This document shows, one piece after another, positions 47,195 to 59,377 of a stretch of 64,000 nucleotides of DNA; position 1 is the stretch's first letter, and each line of letters begins with the position of its first letter. The stretch is from Myxocyprinus asiaticus (Eukaryota > Chordata > Actinopteri > Cypriniformes > Catostomidae): contig NC_059362.1 of NCBI RefSeq assembly GCF_019703515.2, positions 30,358,326 to 30,422,325 of the forward strand, in the 5' to 3' direction. The notes beneath the pieces were generated by a model. The model worked only from the letters and a program-made list of their open reading frames with translations, was not told where the DNA came from and did no database searches. A program made the translations under genes and the position numbers.

Positions 47195-47970
47195 GAGAGG
47201 GAGGCATTGTTCTCAAGCTTTACCTTTGATGAGGATGTGATGGAGTGCATCAGGTTGGAAGAGAGATTTGTTTCATTGTATAGAGTGTCTTCGTGGATTG
47301 CATCTATGCCATGCAATATATGGGTTGAGTCCAGCGCCCTGAAAGCCCTTAACAAAGAGCCATTTGTAGATTAGCAGCATCTGGCAGATCAAGACTGTGT
47401 CCATTAGTACTTAAATGAGGAAACTTACTAGAAATGTCCTCAGAGCTCTGGTGCCATCTCAAAGATGGGAGATGCGCCAACGTAAGTTTTGAAGGAAAAC
47501 TTATTCTCAAAATACCCTCAATTACAAGCCACTGAAGTAGCTATAATTTCAGATTCTCGCTCGCATGCTGCTTATAACCTATGGCTTCATGGCTAGTCAT
47601 GTAGCTAATAATGAAGAGCTCCAGTGTGCTTGTGCTCGGATTCTAAATGAGGACTGGAAAATGCAAGCAGCCCACACTCTCAGCTCTGTGCAGTGATTGG
47701 AATTCTGACTAGACTCTGTGAAGGCATCTGCATTACATGTGCACACACACTCCCGCACACACAAATTTGCATTACCGTCGCAATCACGCTGAGCGAGTCT
47801 CTGCAACTGATAAGGCAGAGCAGAATCCTAGACAATTTTAAGCTCTTGACTGACTATACCACAGTATTGGGTGGCCAAGAATTCTCCACCACTGACCACT
47901 GGACTTTGCCTCCCAGTGGATATTAGACCTTAGGTGCCTTTAAACACATGAGCAATGTTGTGGCTTAGGT
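47195..47970. other. Non-coding stretch, nothing recognised
   Basis: No repeats or coding motifs identified. Confidence 0.4.
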
Positions 47971-48863
47971 CAAGGAATAGATTGCCAAAAAATTACAATT
48001 ATATCATTATTTACCCTCACCCTCATGTCATTCTAAATCTGTATGGTGTTTTTCTCTCTCTCTTATTTCACAAAATGAGAAATTTCTGATATATTTTCGA
48101 CTCCCTATATTCCATACAATGGCAGTACTTAATGACCAGTCTGTCAAGCTCCAAATACAGTAGGTCTTAAAAGCACCATAAAAGTAGTCCATACGATAGC
48201 AGTCATATGGCTTCAGATGACGTTCTTTTGTTCACAAGAACCAATGACGTTTGATGTCATTAAAAGAAAATGTGAGATGAAAAACACAATTGCTGGAGCA
48301 AACACATAATTTTGTCGTACTTCTATGACACTTTCAGCTCACGTGTCAAGTTGCATGCTTTTCAGGACTTGCATGCTTTTCGGTACTTTGCATCGCAAGT
48401 GCACCCACCCACTATCAGTTCCACGCAATTTAATCATGCTCTAACAAACTTGTAAATGTAATTGGTTATGTAATGCAAATGTTAAAATGTATCCCCTTAC
48501 AAGGCACTATAGTAAAGGGTTTTGATGTCTATGAACTGATAATCTGCTTTCTTACAGTACGTGTGATTTGTGTGAAAGAAAATAAAAGTGATTTATTGCG
48601 CCTCTGGTGTTCATTTCACCAGAAAAACTACTGTGATCCATACAACAACCCAAATAAAAATCATTTTGCAAAAACATAGGCATAGTAACATGTTTCTATG
48701 AGGTAGGAACTGAGGTAGGAGGTAGGAACTGCTATATATGAAGAAAACAAAAAGTTAATATTAATATATTTCTCCTTATAAATAACAGTATACAAGTCTG
48801 GAAGGACAAGAGGGTGATTAAAAAACTGTAGAATATTCATTTTTGGATTAACTATTCCTTTAA
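47971..48863. repeat. Degraded palindromic MITE (family A-like) with foreign centre
   Basis: The left arm 'caaggaatagattgccaaaa' with 'ttaccctcaccctcatgtca' and right arm 'ggacaagagggtgattaaaa' with 'tggattaactattccttta' are inverted. The 500-base centre does not match other copies, so it may hold a further insertion. Confidence 0.55.
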
Positions 48864-50140
48864 TGTGATAGAGTATGTGAAATTAATAATGTCACCTTGT
48901 TTCAGGGCTCTTGTAGACATGATGCCATCTGAACTGAGGCCAGGCAAAACCAGGCAAGCAAATCTGACTGGTCACACTACATACTGAAAATTCAGACCAA
49001 TCTCAGGGCCACTGACACCAGTACACTGCTGTAACATAGACAAACATGTTGTGAATCAACAGTAAATATGATTTCAGATTTGTATGTGGAGTGATTTTCT
49101 TTCTGACTGTCCAGTGGGGTGATGTTGGGCAGGGTTGGGGGGAAATTAGCCAGAGAGATAGTATGCAGAGCCTTGAGGGTTGTAGGGTCATGTCTTTGTG
49201 ACTGGGGTCACTCTGTTCCTTATGACTGGGCGTGATGCACACACACACAAACACACATACACACACTCTTGTGGGGGCAGAGAGGCTCACGGTGGTGCTG
49301 TGCAGCTGGAGCAGATTTGAGATGAATGTGATGTGACAACAGCCCTGCCAGACGAATGCCTGTGCAAGGGTTTGGGGGGGAATGGGGGTGTGCTGGAAGA
49401 TGGAAGGTCTGGACTGATGGAGGATGTGGAGATGCTAGTATCTTCAGCTAGACTTTATTGTATGTTTATATTTAAACACTGTCCTGTTGCATAGTGGCTG
49501 TGGTCCATTAAACTCTCTTGCATGCTGGCTGGCCGTGCTCCTGAATAGACATTCCCAAAAAAAAAATAATCACACTGAACGTATTTTTGTGTCCATCTGC
49601 TCTGTATTTCATTAGTTTAGTTTCAATAGTAATAGTAAAACATGAAGTAGATGGACATCTTTGACAGTTGTGCCATGTCTCCCTGTTTTTTTTTTTTTTT
49701 TTTCTCTCTCTTGCTGGAGTGTAAGTTTTATAGACCCAGTGTCAAGTTAAAAAGATGTTCAGCCATTAAAATGAATCTTGAGACACCTACGTTCTGTTGT
49801 ATTTACAAAGCACATTTGATTTTATTTTCTCCCAAAACACTAAATATCAACAAAAACTACCAGCACTTTCCCAAACACCTGTTTGTTACTATGCGGTGTA
49901 AAATTTTCCTGATCCATGAGATCTTTGCATGTAATGTCTAAAGGTTGATTTTGAGCCAGTTTGATCTAATTTTTAATGTTTCTTAAAATGTTGCAGAATT
50001 ATGTAGCTAATGAAAATCCCTGAAATTAATACATTTAGACAAAGTACTTTTGTTCAAGGTAAATCAAAAGCTTTTTTAATAACTGTCCAATAAGTGAAAA
50101 GATAGTATTCAAGGTAATAAAAAAAAAAAAAAAAACAAGA
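48864..50140. other. Non-coding stretch with (CA)n and T run
   Basis: It includes a CA-rich tract near 49236-49265 and a T run at 49686-49702. No gene recognised. Confidence 0.4.

Positions 50141-50906
<766 letters not shown>

Positions 50907-50952
<46 letters not shown>
50907..50952. repeat. (GA)n microsatellite at the LINE 3' end
   Basis: 23 GA units preceded by a CA tract. The next base begins the 3' end of the minus-strand LINE. Confidence 0.95.
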
Positions 50953-50957
<5 letters not shown>

Positions 50958-51069
50958 TGAATTTTAACAACACTTTATTTTGAATCATTAAAACCAAGTT
51001 AAGACAACCAAAAACAAAACAAAAATTAAGCCTACCTTAAATCATCAACAAAAAGGCTAACACAAATCC

Positions 51070-54000
51070 CAAATTAATTTAAACCTTTCAAGATTATCCA
51101 TTATAATACAATAACCATGTTCAACTTTTATTCTAGCTCTAGTCAGCCTTTTAAAAAACAAGGCATCAATACTGTGACTTTTCTCAATTTGTTGTCTTGT
51201 CATATAGAACAGTTTACCTTTTCTTTTACCTTTTTTACAATATCTGACACCAAAATTAAAACCAACTTCAATAAAATTTTCTCAAAGAATTGAAAAGCTC
51301 TTTTAAAATATTAAAGTAATGGCAACAACAGTTCACATTTAGGAAAACAATGAAAAACAGTTTCTCTGATATTACAGAAGGGACATTTATCTGTTATTTC
51401 AGGATTTATTACAGAAACAAAGGAGTTCATTGCTATAATCCCATGTAAAACCCTCCATTGCATATCTCTCACATTTTTTGTCAACGGTGGCTTATAAAGT
51501 GCTTCGCATGTAGGTTTTATTCCTCTTTCAACTCCAAAATAAGTTATCCAGGGGGTATCCAATCTATCCTTTAATTTTCCTTTGTTCATAACTTTAACAC
51601 AAAATTCATAAACAGTTTTTCTCCCAACAGATCTGAAAGCTGTATCACCTAGATTTTGTTTAAATAACAATGAAGATACTTCTTACATTTTTGGCCATAC
51701 TGCCAAATTAGGAAAGCAATCGGTTGGATTAGTTCTTTCTTCTCCATCAGTCCATTTTATAAGCAAATGTTTTTCCTCTTCAGAAAGCGCTCTCCGAAAT
51801 CTGTCCAATATCTGTCCCACTATACGAGTAGAATGGACATACAGTCTCTCAGCCAAAGCACCCACATTAGTGAAATCAGTGCCTGCCAGCTCTATCAGAT
51901 GTTTCACAGTTATAACTTGAGCTTTAATGAGGGTTTCATTCAATCTTGGGGCTCCTTCCCACGTAATATATAATCTTGCCCCATAAACAATAGGTTCCTC
52001 TAATAACTAAAACAAAGCACTTTTACATACAAGCTTTCTACTCTCTAATAAACTCCAAGCTTTAAAAACACTACTGTAAAATAATGGAACATCTTTCACA
52101 TCCAAAAATTTTATAAGAAAAACAGTTTCTTTAAGACCCAAATTAAAAACTTGTTTTAAAATCAACTCAGCAATAGTCTTGTATTTCCATACAAGACATT
52201 CTGTAAAAATTTCAAACGAAAAGCAGCTTTCCGACTCAATAAATGAATAAGACCTTGCCCCCTTCATCTTTTGGCAAATAAAGAATACTCTGTGGTATCC
52301 AATGAAGTTTCTTCCAAAAGAAATCTACAATTAATGCTTGAGCTTTTACTAGAATTCCTCCAGGAAGTTCTAGTACTGCTAATCTATGGCATAAAGTTGA
52401 AGCCACTAATAAGCTAATTATTGTTTGTAATAAGCGTTCTCCTTCTATATGACATGCGTGGCAAAAGCCACTGCCATTTTCCCAACCTACCTTTTATTTT
52501 TTCCAAAAACCCCTCCCAATTGTCTTTTTTTTTTTACTATAAAATCATAACATAGGTATACTCCTAAGTACTTTAATCCATCTATTTCCAACTTTAAATT
52601 ACCTGGTAATATTGGTTCTTTATTATTCCAATCACCAATTATGAGACCTGTGCTTTTTTTCCAATTTATTCTTGCAGATGAAATTATTTCAAACTCTTTT
52701 GCTAACTGAGACATTTTATTTACATCTTCTTGTCCTTGCACTATAACTATAACATAATCTGCATAAGCAGCTAGGTGCATTGGAGGATATTCCTCTGCAA
52801 TCTTGAATCCCATCAATTTAGCACGAAATTTGATCAACAAAGGTTCAAGCACTATTGACTACATACCAGAAATGGAACATCCTTGTCTTATGCCACGCTC
52901 TATTTTAAAAGGAGCACTTAAGCCACCGTTGATTTTCAGGATACTCTCAATACCCCCATACAATACTTTTATAATTTCAATAAAATTAGAGGAGAATCCA
53001 AAAGCTTTTAACGTATTCCGTAAAAACTGGTGCTCTGCACAATCAAAAGCTTTCTCTTGATCTAATGAAATAAGACCACATATAAATCCAAAATGACTAG
53101 AGCAATCCAAAAAATCATGAACAAATGAAATATTATTTACAATAGATCTAACAGGTACACAATAAGATTTATCTGTGTGAATCACGTATTCCATTACTTT
53201 TCTTAATCTGAGAACAAGAGCCTTAGATAGAGCTTTCATGACTGCACAGTGTAAGAACACAGGTCGCCAGTTACCCATTTCTCTTAGATCACCTTTTCTG
53301 GGTACTAAAGTAAGAACAGCTCTTCGACATTTTAATGGCAGCTGCCCCTCAGCAAGACTCTCATTGATCACTGCCAAAAGATCTGTCACCAAAACACCCC
53401 AAAAGGACTTTAAAAATTCTATAGGGAGACCATCTATACCTGGTGCATGACCATTAGTCATGCTTTGCAATGCAGTGTACAATTCCTATGTCCTTGCCGT
53501 CTTCAGAATGAATACAATAAATGATCTTACTTTGCCCATTTTTTTCTCTAAACTGAAACAAATAAAAAAAATAAATGGATGGTGCATCCATCTCATTAAT
53601 GTTTTGAAAACATGCACACACTAAAGCTACATGTGTTTTCATCCCCAGTAGATCTTCTAAAATGTCTTTTTTCTCTCTCTCTCTCTCTCTCTCTCTAATT
53701 GCTTGAGTTTTATCTTGACTTCTTATAGAATCCAACAAATTAAGCTCTGTAATTTCATTTTCTAGATTTTCGATTGCTCTCATGGTATCCCTTGAGGTAT
53801 TGAAAGAGTACTGATTACAAAAGTGCTGAATTTTAATTTTCCCAGCATCCCACCACTGATTTAAAGACTCAAATTGTTGAGTTTGTGTTTTCCACTGTTC
53901 CCCCAAAAATATCTAAAAGAAATATCATTCAACAAAGACGTATTAAAATGTCAATTAGAACTTTTTTATTTTAAGAAAGTTAATAAATACAATCCCTAAA

Positions 54001-54705
54001 ACCATATAATGATCAGGAAAAACAACTGGACTTAAAACACATGATTTAAAAATCTGTAGGTGCTGCTTAAAACAATAAATTCTATCTAGTCTGGCTAAAG
54101 AAATGTAATCACCCCTAGAATGTGCCCATGAATACTGCCTAGTTTCTTTTCTCCAAACATCAGACGACTCATGCGTCTCAACAAAACATTTCAATTTATG
54201 TCTTGATGCCATATGTCTTGATTCTATATTATTTCTATCCAGGTTACTATAACTGTACAATTAAAATCTCCAGCTAAAATAAAATTAAAAAAAATCAGTC
54301 GAATCACAACTCTGAAGAGTAGATAACTTCTCCATAAAGATCATCCTCCCATAAGCAACTACCAGTGCATATACATTTATCAGTATCAATGTAATTTTGT
54401 CATATTTTGCTGAAACTTTAATCAATCTACCAGCACCAATTTCTTCAACTTTATAAGATAGAGGTAAAAACTGTTTTGAAAATAAAATTGCCACTCCTGC
54501 AATAATTGAGGTCTTATGGCTCAATATCACAGAACCAGCCCAATCTCTCTGCATGCCATTCAACCTCATTAATACCATATGAATGTGTTTCCTGTGCAAA
54601 AGCAATATCAATGTTCTTTAGCTTCAGTAATTCATAATATGCACTCCTTTTCATAACATCTTGTGCTCCATTTGAGTTTAAAGAGGATATCCTGATATCA
54701 CCCAC
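51070..54705 (-). pseudogene. LINE ORF2 (endonuclease-reverse transcriptase), broken
   Basis: It would nick the target and reverse-transcribe the LINE RNA in place. The endonuclease begins at 54705 (MGDIRISSLNSNGAQD) with the catalytic-site word 'FAQETHS' nearby, then changes frame near 54530-54600. The RT section at 52859-53482 shows 'GHAPGIDGLPIEFLKSFWG', 'GNWRPVFLHC', 'SLDQEKAFD' and 'GIRQGCSISGM'. The following frame (52487-52852) has 'LAAYADYVIV', where the usual YADD is YADY. A C-terminal 'CPFCNIRETVFHCF' zinc-finger-like motif is at 51311-51670. At least four frame or stop breaks are present. The GA-rich stretch at 53672-53697 (read as RERERE) lies in the linker. Confidence 0.8.
53672..53697. 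repeat. (TC)n tract inside LINE ORF2
   Basis: About 12 TC units on the + strand, GA on the coding strand, within the linker between endonuclease and reverse transcriptase. Confidence 0.9.
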
Positions 54706-55149
54706 AACAAAAAATTATGGACAGAAACAAGAAAAGATTCACTGGACATGATTTTGTACTCAGAATTTATTCTTGTGACCCTTCAAAATTATTTGAAGAA
54801 CGCATCTTTTGAACAGACTTCCTTAACCGATAAACCTCACTAAATCTCACTAAGACCCTCCCCTCCTGTATTTCACATCAAAATCTTTGCTGAATCAACA
54901 AACAGAAGTCTGTTTTGAGAAGTCATCCACTATAACATTTCTTTTCCCTTTAGTCATTTGTTGAAAAAAAAAAAAAAAAAAAAAACTAAGAACTCTTTCT
55001 AAGCTAAAATAGGCATGTTTTCTTTGTCCATCTGTTGCTGAATGATCAGACAAATCTCTTTCACTGTCACTGCCTGATCTATATTCCATCTCACAACAAA
55101 CAGCACCCTCCTTCGTAGACTTCATCTACCTGCTCAGTAACACTTTCTA

Positions 55150-56468
55150 TTATCTCGCCATTTTCTCCTGTATTCTAATTTTCTCCTGCTTCCTTTAAAC
55201 TGTGTGCAACCTGTACCTCATTTTCTGCAGAGTCAGTTTGAAGATCCTTCCTTTTCTGAGGACAAGCCCGAAATAAATGCCCCTCATTTCCACAATTAAA
55301 GCATTTAATTGTTTCAGTCAACACAAAAATTACAGTCAAACCCGTCAACCTTGAACAAGAAAACAACATTCAACTCATCTGTTCTACTCTTCAGTACCAT
55401 AAACACTTGTCTTCTAAAAGACAAAATGTGTTTAACAGTGGAGATTTGCATCCAACTGGAATCTTTTTAATTGCAGAAATCATCTGACCATTGTGCTCTA
55501 AGACTTCATCTTTTATGAATGGGGGCACGTTTGACAAAATTGTCTTCTTAGCAGGGTTAACAACCTCAAAAACTGATGTTTGTGTGTTTTTTAACACAAT
55601 TCCTTGTACAACAAGTCTGTTGACTTTCTCCACAAAGTACAGAAAAAGAACAATGGCACCGTTCATCTTAGACGCAGACCTTATACTGCTGTGTCCAACA
55701 ACAGCTCCAACCGCTAAACTACAATCTTCCACCAAGCACTCAACGCCGACTGGCACTTTAACTCCCCAACTGTATCTGTTTGCATCCCATAGGACTACCA
55801 GGAACACCCACTACACGACACGCCTAATCCAAGTAACACCCCCTTTGGATCATAAAGCCATTCTACTGGCTGAGAGAACTTATATAGCCATATTCAATCA
55901 CCATATGATTCATGTTATCTTAACTACTGTATGTACATATCACAAAGAATCACTTTTAAATATGATATTGTCACATATATGTCACATATGATATTATGTA
56001 TTCAAAGATATACATGGTCAAATTAAACTTGTCTCTTATCTGTTTTCTCAAGCTAGCCTACAAGCTAAGCTGCCAATGTATTAGCTTAGCTACCCTTAGC
56101 TTCTTCTCCTCTTCATTTTCATCACGTTTATCCCTCATAGTCGCCACCTAGTGATACGGTGGTATGATTGTGTCCAATAGAACTTTTTAGTAGCAGAATA
56201 TTCAGTCATTTTATAAACTTTCCATTTTTTTTATTTTTGTGGTTAGGGTTAGGTATAGGGGTAGGTATAAGTTTAGGTTTAGTGTAGGGTGTAGGTGTAC
56301 AATTGCAGCAGGACTCCAAGTAAATGCAACAAACATATCTATTAGAGGGGGTGTAACTTGTAGTGGGTGTGTTTTGTAGTAGTCCTACAGGACTCAGACA
56401 GACCCTTCTCTAACTCCGTGCATGACGGGTGAGTTGCTCGAACCCCCCACCCTCCATGAACTCGCCAT
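55150..56468 (-). pseudogene. LINE ORF1 (RNA-binding, zinc knuckle), broken and interrupted
   Basis: The likely start is the ATG at 56468 (MASSWRVGGSSNSPVMHGVR). The frame is broken by an inserted element (55790-56387) and resumes near 55789 with 'WGVKVPVGVECLVEDC', 'NPAKKTILSNVPPFIKDE' and 'IRKIP'-like words. A CCHC knuckle follows at 55175-55369: CFNCGNEGHLFRAC (C-x2-C-x4-H-x4-C). ORF1 proteins of this clade bind the LINE RNA and form the ribonucleoprotein. A frame break lies between the 'NPAKK' part and the knuckle. Assignment is by motif and layout. Confidence 0.75.
55790..56387. mobile_element. TIR DNA element inserted in LINE ORF1, about 598 bp
   Basis: The left end 'taggactaccaggaacaccc' and 'actaca', with 'aagtaacacccccttt' further in, is matched by the inverted right end 'taggactactacaaaacaca' plus 'cccactaca' and 'agttacaccccctct'. 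It carries a degenerate 'ggttagggttaggtatagggg' tract (56240-56305). It separates the start of ORF1 from the rest, so it inserted after the LINE. The exact duplication is unclear. Confidence 0.65.
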
Positions 56469-56674
56469 GGCAGCCAGTTTGAACGCTGAACGCGCCCTAA
56501 CCACTTTATGCCCCCTTCTCCTTACAAATTAAACTTAACTTGAAACTTGAAACACAACTCCTTAAAGAAAACTAGCGTTGAAAAAATAAAACTGAGACAA
56601 ACCGTCAGAGAAGGAAACTCAGCCACTCTCACAGACGCGCTCCACTCACTCGCCGCTCACGCGCATTCGCACAC

Positions 56675-56697
56675 AGAGAGAGAGAGAGAGAGAGAGA
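56675..56697. repeat. (GA)n microsatellite at the LINE 5' end
   Basis: About 11-12 GA units preceded by 'cgcacac' and followed by 'aagaaat'. It is the partner of the GA array at 50907-50952 on the other side of the LINE. Confidence 0.9.
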
Positions 56698-56869
56698 AAG
56701 AAATATGCAAGTGGACCAACAGCACACATTAACAGGATTTGCAAGGAGCATCAGATAGATGTGTTAGCTTGTTGACTAGTAGAGGAGCGGAGCACTCAAT
56801 GTGTGTGTGTGTGTGTATGTGTGTATGTGTGTGTGTGGGCAGGTTTAAGTGGTTTACGAGGACTTTTTT
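56698..56869. other. Short non-coding stretch with (GT)n
   Basis: GT tract at 56799-56838. Nothing else recognised. Confidence 0.5.
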
Positions 56870-57120
56870 TAGGTTACAAACTGGTAATTACAAGGGTATT
56901 ATGCTATAAATGTGGTTTATGAGGACATTTCTAGTGTCCCCATAATTCAAATCGCTTAAAAAACATACTAAACAATGTTTTATTGAAAATGTAAAAATGC
57001 AGAAAATTTTTGTGAGGTTTAGGTTTAGGGGTAGGGTTAGGGTTAGGGGATAGAATCTATAGTTCGTACAGTATAAAAATCATTATGTCTATGGAGAGTC
57101 CTCATAATGATAGCTGCACC

Positions 57121-57122
<2 letters not shown>
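56870..57122. repeat. Cyprinid 'gtgtccccataattcaaatc' repeat with TTAGGG-like tract
   Basis: It contains 'ctagtgtccccataattcaa', 'gtttaggtttaggggtaggg' with 'ttagggttagggg' (57018-57052) and 'atggagagtcctcataatga', running into a GT array. Partly homologous to 8480-8934. Confidence 0.7.

Positions 57123-57124
<2 letters not shown>

Positions 57125-57189
<65 letters not shown>
57125..57189. repeat. (GT)n-(GA)n compound microsatellite
   Basis: About 16 GT units followed by about 16 GA units. Confidence 0.95.
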
Positions 57190-57192
<3 letters not shown>

Positions 57193-57695
57193 CGTGTGTT
57201 TTTGACTGATAGAAAATACATAAATTGTTGGCTAATCTATATGACCTATTATAAATACATGACGCATATTATATAAGAATTTGAGCACTTAATAAAAGCT
57301 CATCAAGCACCTGTGAAAAAAGTGACTTCCTTAATTTATAGAAATCAAAAAACTTCCTGTATTTGCTCTAAAGGCATAAAGATCTTCATATTTCTCTCAA
57401 AAAATGAGAAAAAATGGGTGACTTCATTCTTTATGAACGGGGAACATATTTCTAAACTTTGACTTCTGTCACTTATTATATTTTTAAACCAAAAGAGACT
57501 GACAGATATTTGTTATTGTTTTATATTTTTTTCCTTGCTCTTCCTGCACTTTGATAATGGAGATGTTAAATAGTTGTTGACATCTTTATGTCTTTCCATA
57601 TAAGTGTGCTGTATTTCTGTCTGCAGGTTTGACAGAACTGCAATTTATGACTAAAGACAGTGAACAGCATTTTTTTATTTTTTTTATTTGAACAG

Positions 57696-57815
57696 AAAAT
57701 GAGTTTTGAGGAGCAGTTTTAAGGGACACACTGCGGAAGATTCTGCCTAATCGCACCACACAGGAGGCGCTCCTCAGAAAACACATCTGTCCCACCATCA
57801 ACCAGTAAATCTCAG
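57696..57815 (+). other. Candidate 5' untranslated exon of the MYT1L-like gene
   Basis: A pyrimidine-rich acceptor (run of T then 'atttgaacag') precedes 57696 and a donor 'ctcag|gtaatg' follows 57815, giving a 120-base exon. Its GC-richer, repeat-free sequence stands out from the flanks. It has no open frame joining the downstream start codon. It lies 2.0 kb upstream of the start-codon exon on the same strand. Contains a short upstream ORF (57699-57722). No homology check was possible. Confidence 0.5.
57699..57722 (+). promoter_or_regulatory. 7-codon upstream ORF in the candidate 5' UTR exon
   Basis: ATG AGT TTT GAG GAG CAG TTT TAA, with A at -3 (aaaATGA), a fair initiation context. If the exon is in the mature mRNA this uORF would reduce initiation at the main start codon. 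Confidence 0.4.
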
Positions 57816-57880
57816 GTAATGTGCTTTATGTGATTTGTTTGTCCTCTACACTGTAAAAAAAATTCGAAATCAGTGTTTTC

Positions 57881-58229
57881 GTCTTATTTTCCAGTAAAAA
57901 CTATCTCTACATCCTTTAAACCAAGATACTGTATATTTACTTGAGAAGCAAAATTGTGTAAGATATTATGACTTGTTTCAGAGAATATATCTTGAAGTTT
58001 ATTTTTCTTACCCCAGTAGCATTTTGTTTTCTTGTTTTAGCATAACTCTAAAAAAATCATTTCTTGCAACAAAACAAGAAAAGACAGTTTACCAATTTGG
58101 TTAAAAAAATAAACTTAATTCAAGGAATATTCTCTGAAAACAAAGTCTTAATGTCTTACACAAAGTTGCTTCTCAAGTAAATTGATTCTGTATTAAGGAT
58201 GTTTAGATATTTTTACTGGAAAATAAGAC
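57881..58229. repeat. Long inverted repeat (hairpin MITE) in intron 1
   Basis: The left arm 'gtcttattttccagtaaaaa ... acttgagaagcaaaattgtg ... cagagaatatatcttgaa' is repeated inverted in the right arm 'ttcaaggaatattctctgaa ... gttgcttctcaagtaaattg ... tttttactggaaaataagac'. The arms are about 120-140 bases around a centre of about 70-100 bases. No ORF. Confidence 0.85.
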
Positions 58230-58800
58230 AAAATAACTGCCCTAAAAGGCGAAACACAAGAACTACACCAACACTGAGAAAAACTGCTTTAAATGTACTA
58301 GGTTTAAGTGTGGATTTTATAGATGCTGCAAATTTTACTTTCCATTTTCTCTTAATCTGAGTTGAGCCAAATAGTTGAGCCAAACCCGTCTGTCACAGGA
58401 CAGATTATAGTCTTAAGAGATATATAATTCACTCTATTATAAGATGTTGATTAAATGTTTAGTTACTGTGTTTTGACACTACACGGCAGAATACTATTAA
58501 GAAAATTATTTATTTATTTATTTTGCAATTGAGTAAAGGTTTTGTGCTGCTTTGTTTTCTGAACAATGAAAGGCTGTAAGATATATTTGAACTCATTCTA
58601 GCACTAGAAGACTAGCTCTTCATACAGTATGAACTAGTGATGCATATTTTCCATAATGTACGACATGATCAATGTGTAGTATTATCCATGGTTTCCAAGT
58701 CTGTATTTTTCATAATAAACCTATTCCTTATCATCTATGACCCTTTTTACTTTTTTAATAGCTATTCATGCTGCAGACATCACTGCCCTTTTACACTAGC

Positions 58801-59235
58801 TTAAAGAGCACCTATCATGTTTTTTAAACGTGCCTAATTTTGTTTTAAAGGTCTCATACAATAGATTTACATGCATCCAAGGTCAAAAAACACTTTAATT
58901 TGCTCATAATTTAAATTGCAGCATTACCATTTTTTCCCAGTGTCAAAAACAACTCGTTTAATGATCCGTTCTAAAGGATTCATTCTAAACTCCTCCTTTC
59001 AGAAAGCCTACTCTGCTCTGATTGGTCAGATGTCCCAGTCTGTTGTGATTGGTCTACCACTTAGTGTAGTGTTTGAGGGCGGGTCAAAGCTGTTCGAAAG
59101 CAGCCAATACAGACCAGAGGCAGGTTTTTTTGTTACCAAATTACTTAGGTTAGTACAGGAAGTAAGTCTGGAATTACTAACGACTCGTTTCAGGTGTTCT
59201 GAATTGGTTCTTTCTTTTGAGAGTCAATAACTCCA
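58801..59235. repeat. Dispersed cyprinid DNA repeat ('ttaaagagcacctatcatg')
   Basis: The left end 'ttaaagagcacctatcatg' and the internal 'tgctctgattggtcagatgt' and 'tgttgtgattggtctaccac' are words I associate with a common cyprinid repeat. Only one end is clear. The 104-codon ORF (58916-59230) reads through it and has no domain. Confidence 0.5.
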
Positions 59236-59321
59236 TTTGTCATGCACTTTGATTTTTGAAACTTTGCAGACTTTTTTTACATTCACAAATGTAAAAAAAA
59301 ATTCATAATAGAATGCATTTA

Positions 59322-59377
59322 TGGTCGGAGATATCAAGTAGGAATATTCCACATCCAACTTGCATGGAACGCAGCAT
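59322..59377. repeat. Fragment of the 'ATGCTGCGTTCCATTCAA' family
   Basis: 'tcggagatatcaagtaggaa' and 'catggaacgcagcat' match the ends of 63051-63570. Confidence 0.55.

Larger units (their letters stand above)
50953..56670 (-). mobile_element. Tx1-clade (L1 group) LINE, near full length, in a (TC)n target
   Basis: On the minus strand the order is 5' UTR, ORF1 with a CCHC zinc knuckle, ORF2 with an apurinic-type endonuclease, reverse transcriptase and a C-terminal zinc-finger-like domain, then a short 3' end. The sequence style (NWRPV..., SLDQEKAFD, GIRQGC) is that of Tx1-clade elements. Both ends abut GA/TC repeats (50907-50952 and 56675-56697). 'acacagagagag' occurs on both sides, as expected of a target duplication spanning a CA/GA junction. 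Fish Tx1-clade elements that target (TC)n are established (Kibi/Koshi group). Stops, frameshifts, a lost catalytic residue and a MITE insertion make it dead. Confidence 0.85.

Noticed and set aside
57018..57052. Interstitial telomere (TTAGGG)n site
   Set aside because: The repeats are degenerate (TTTAGGGG, GGTAGGG) and recur inside the same dispersed repeat at 8480-8934 and a MITE at 56240-56305, so they belong to repeats, not a chromosome fusion point.
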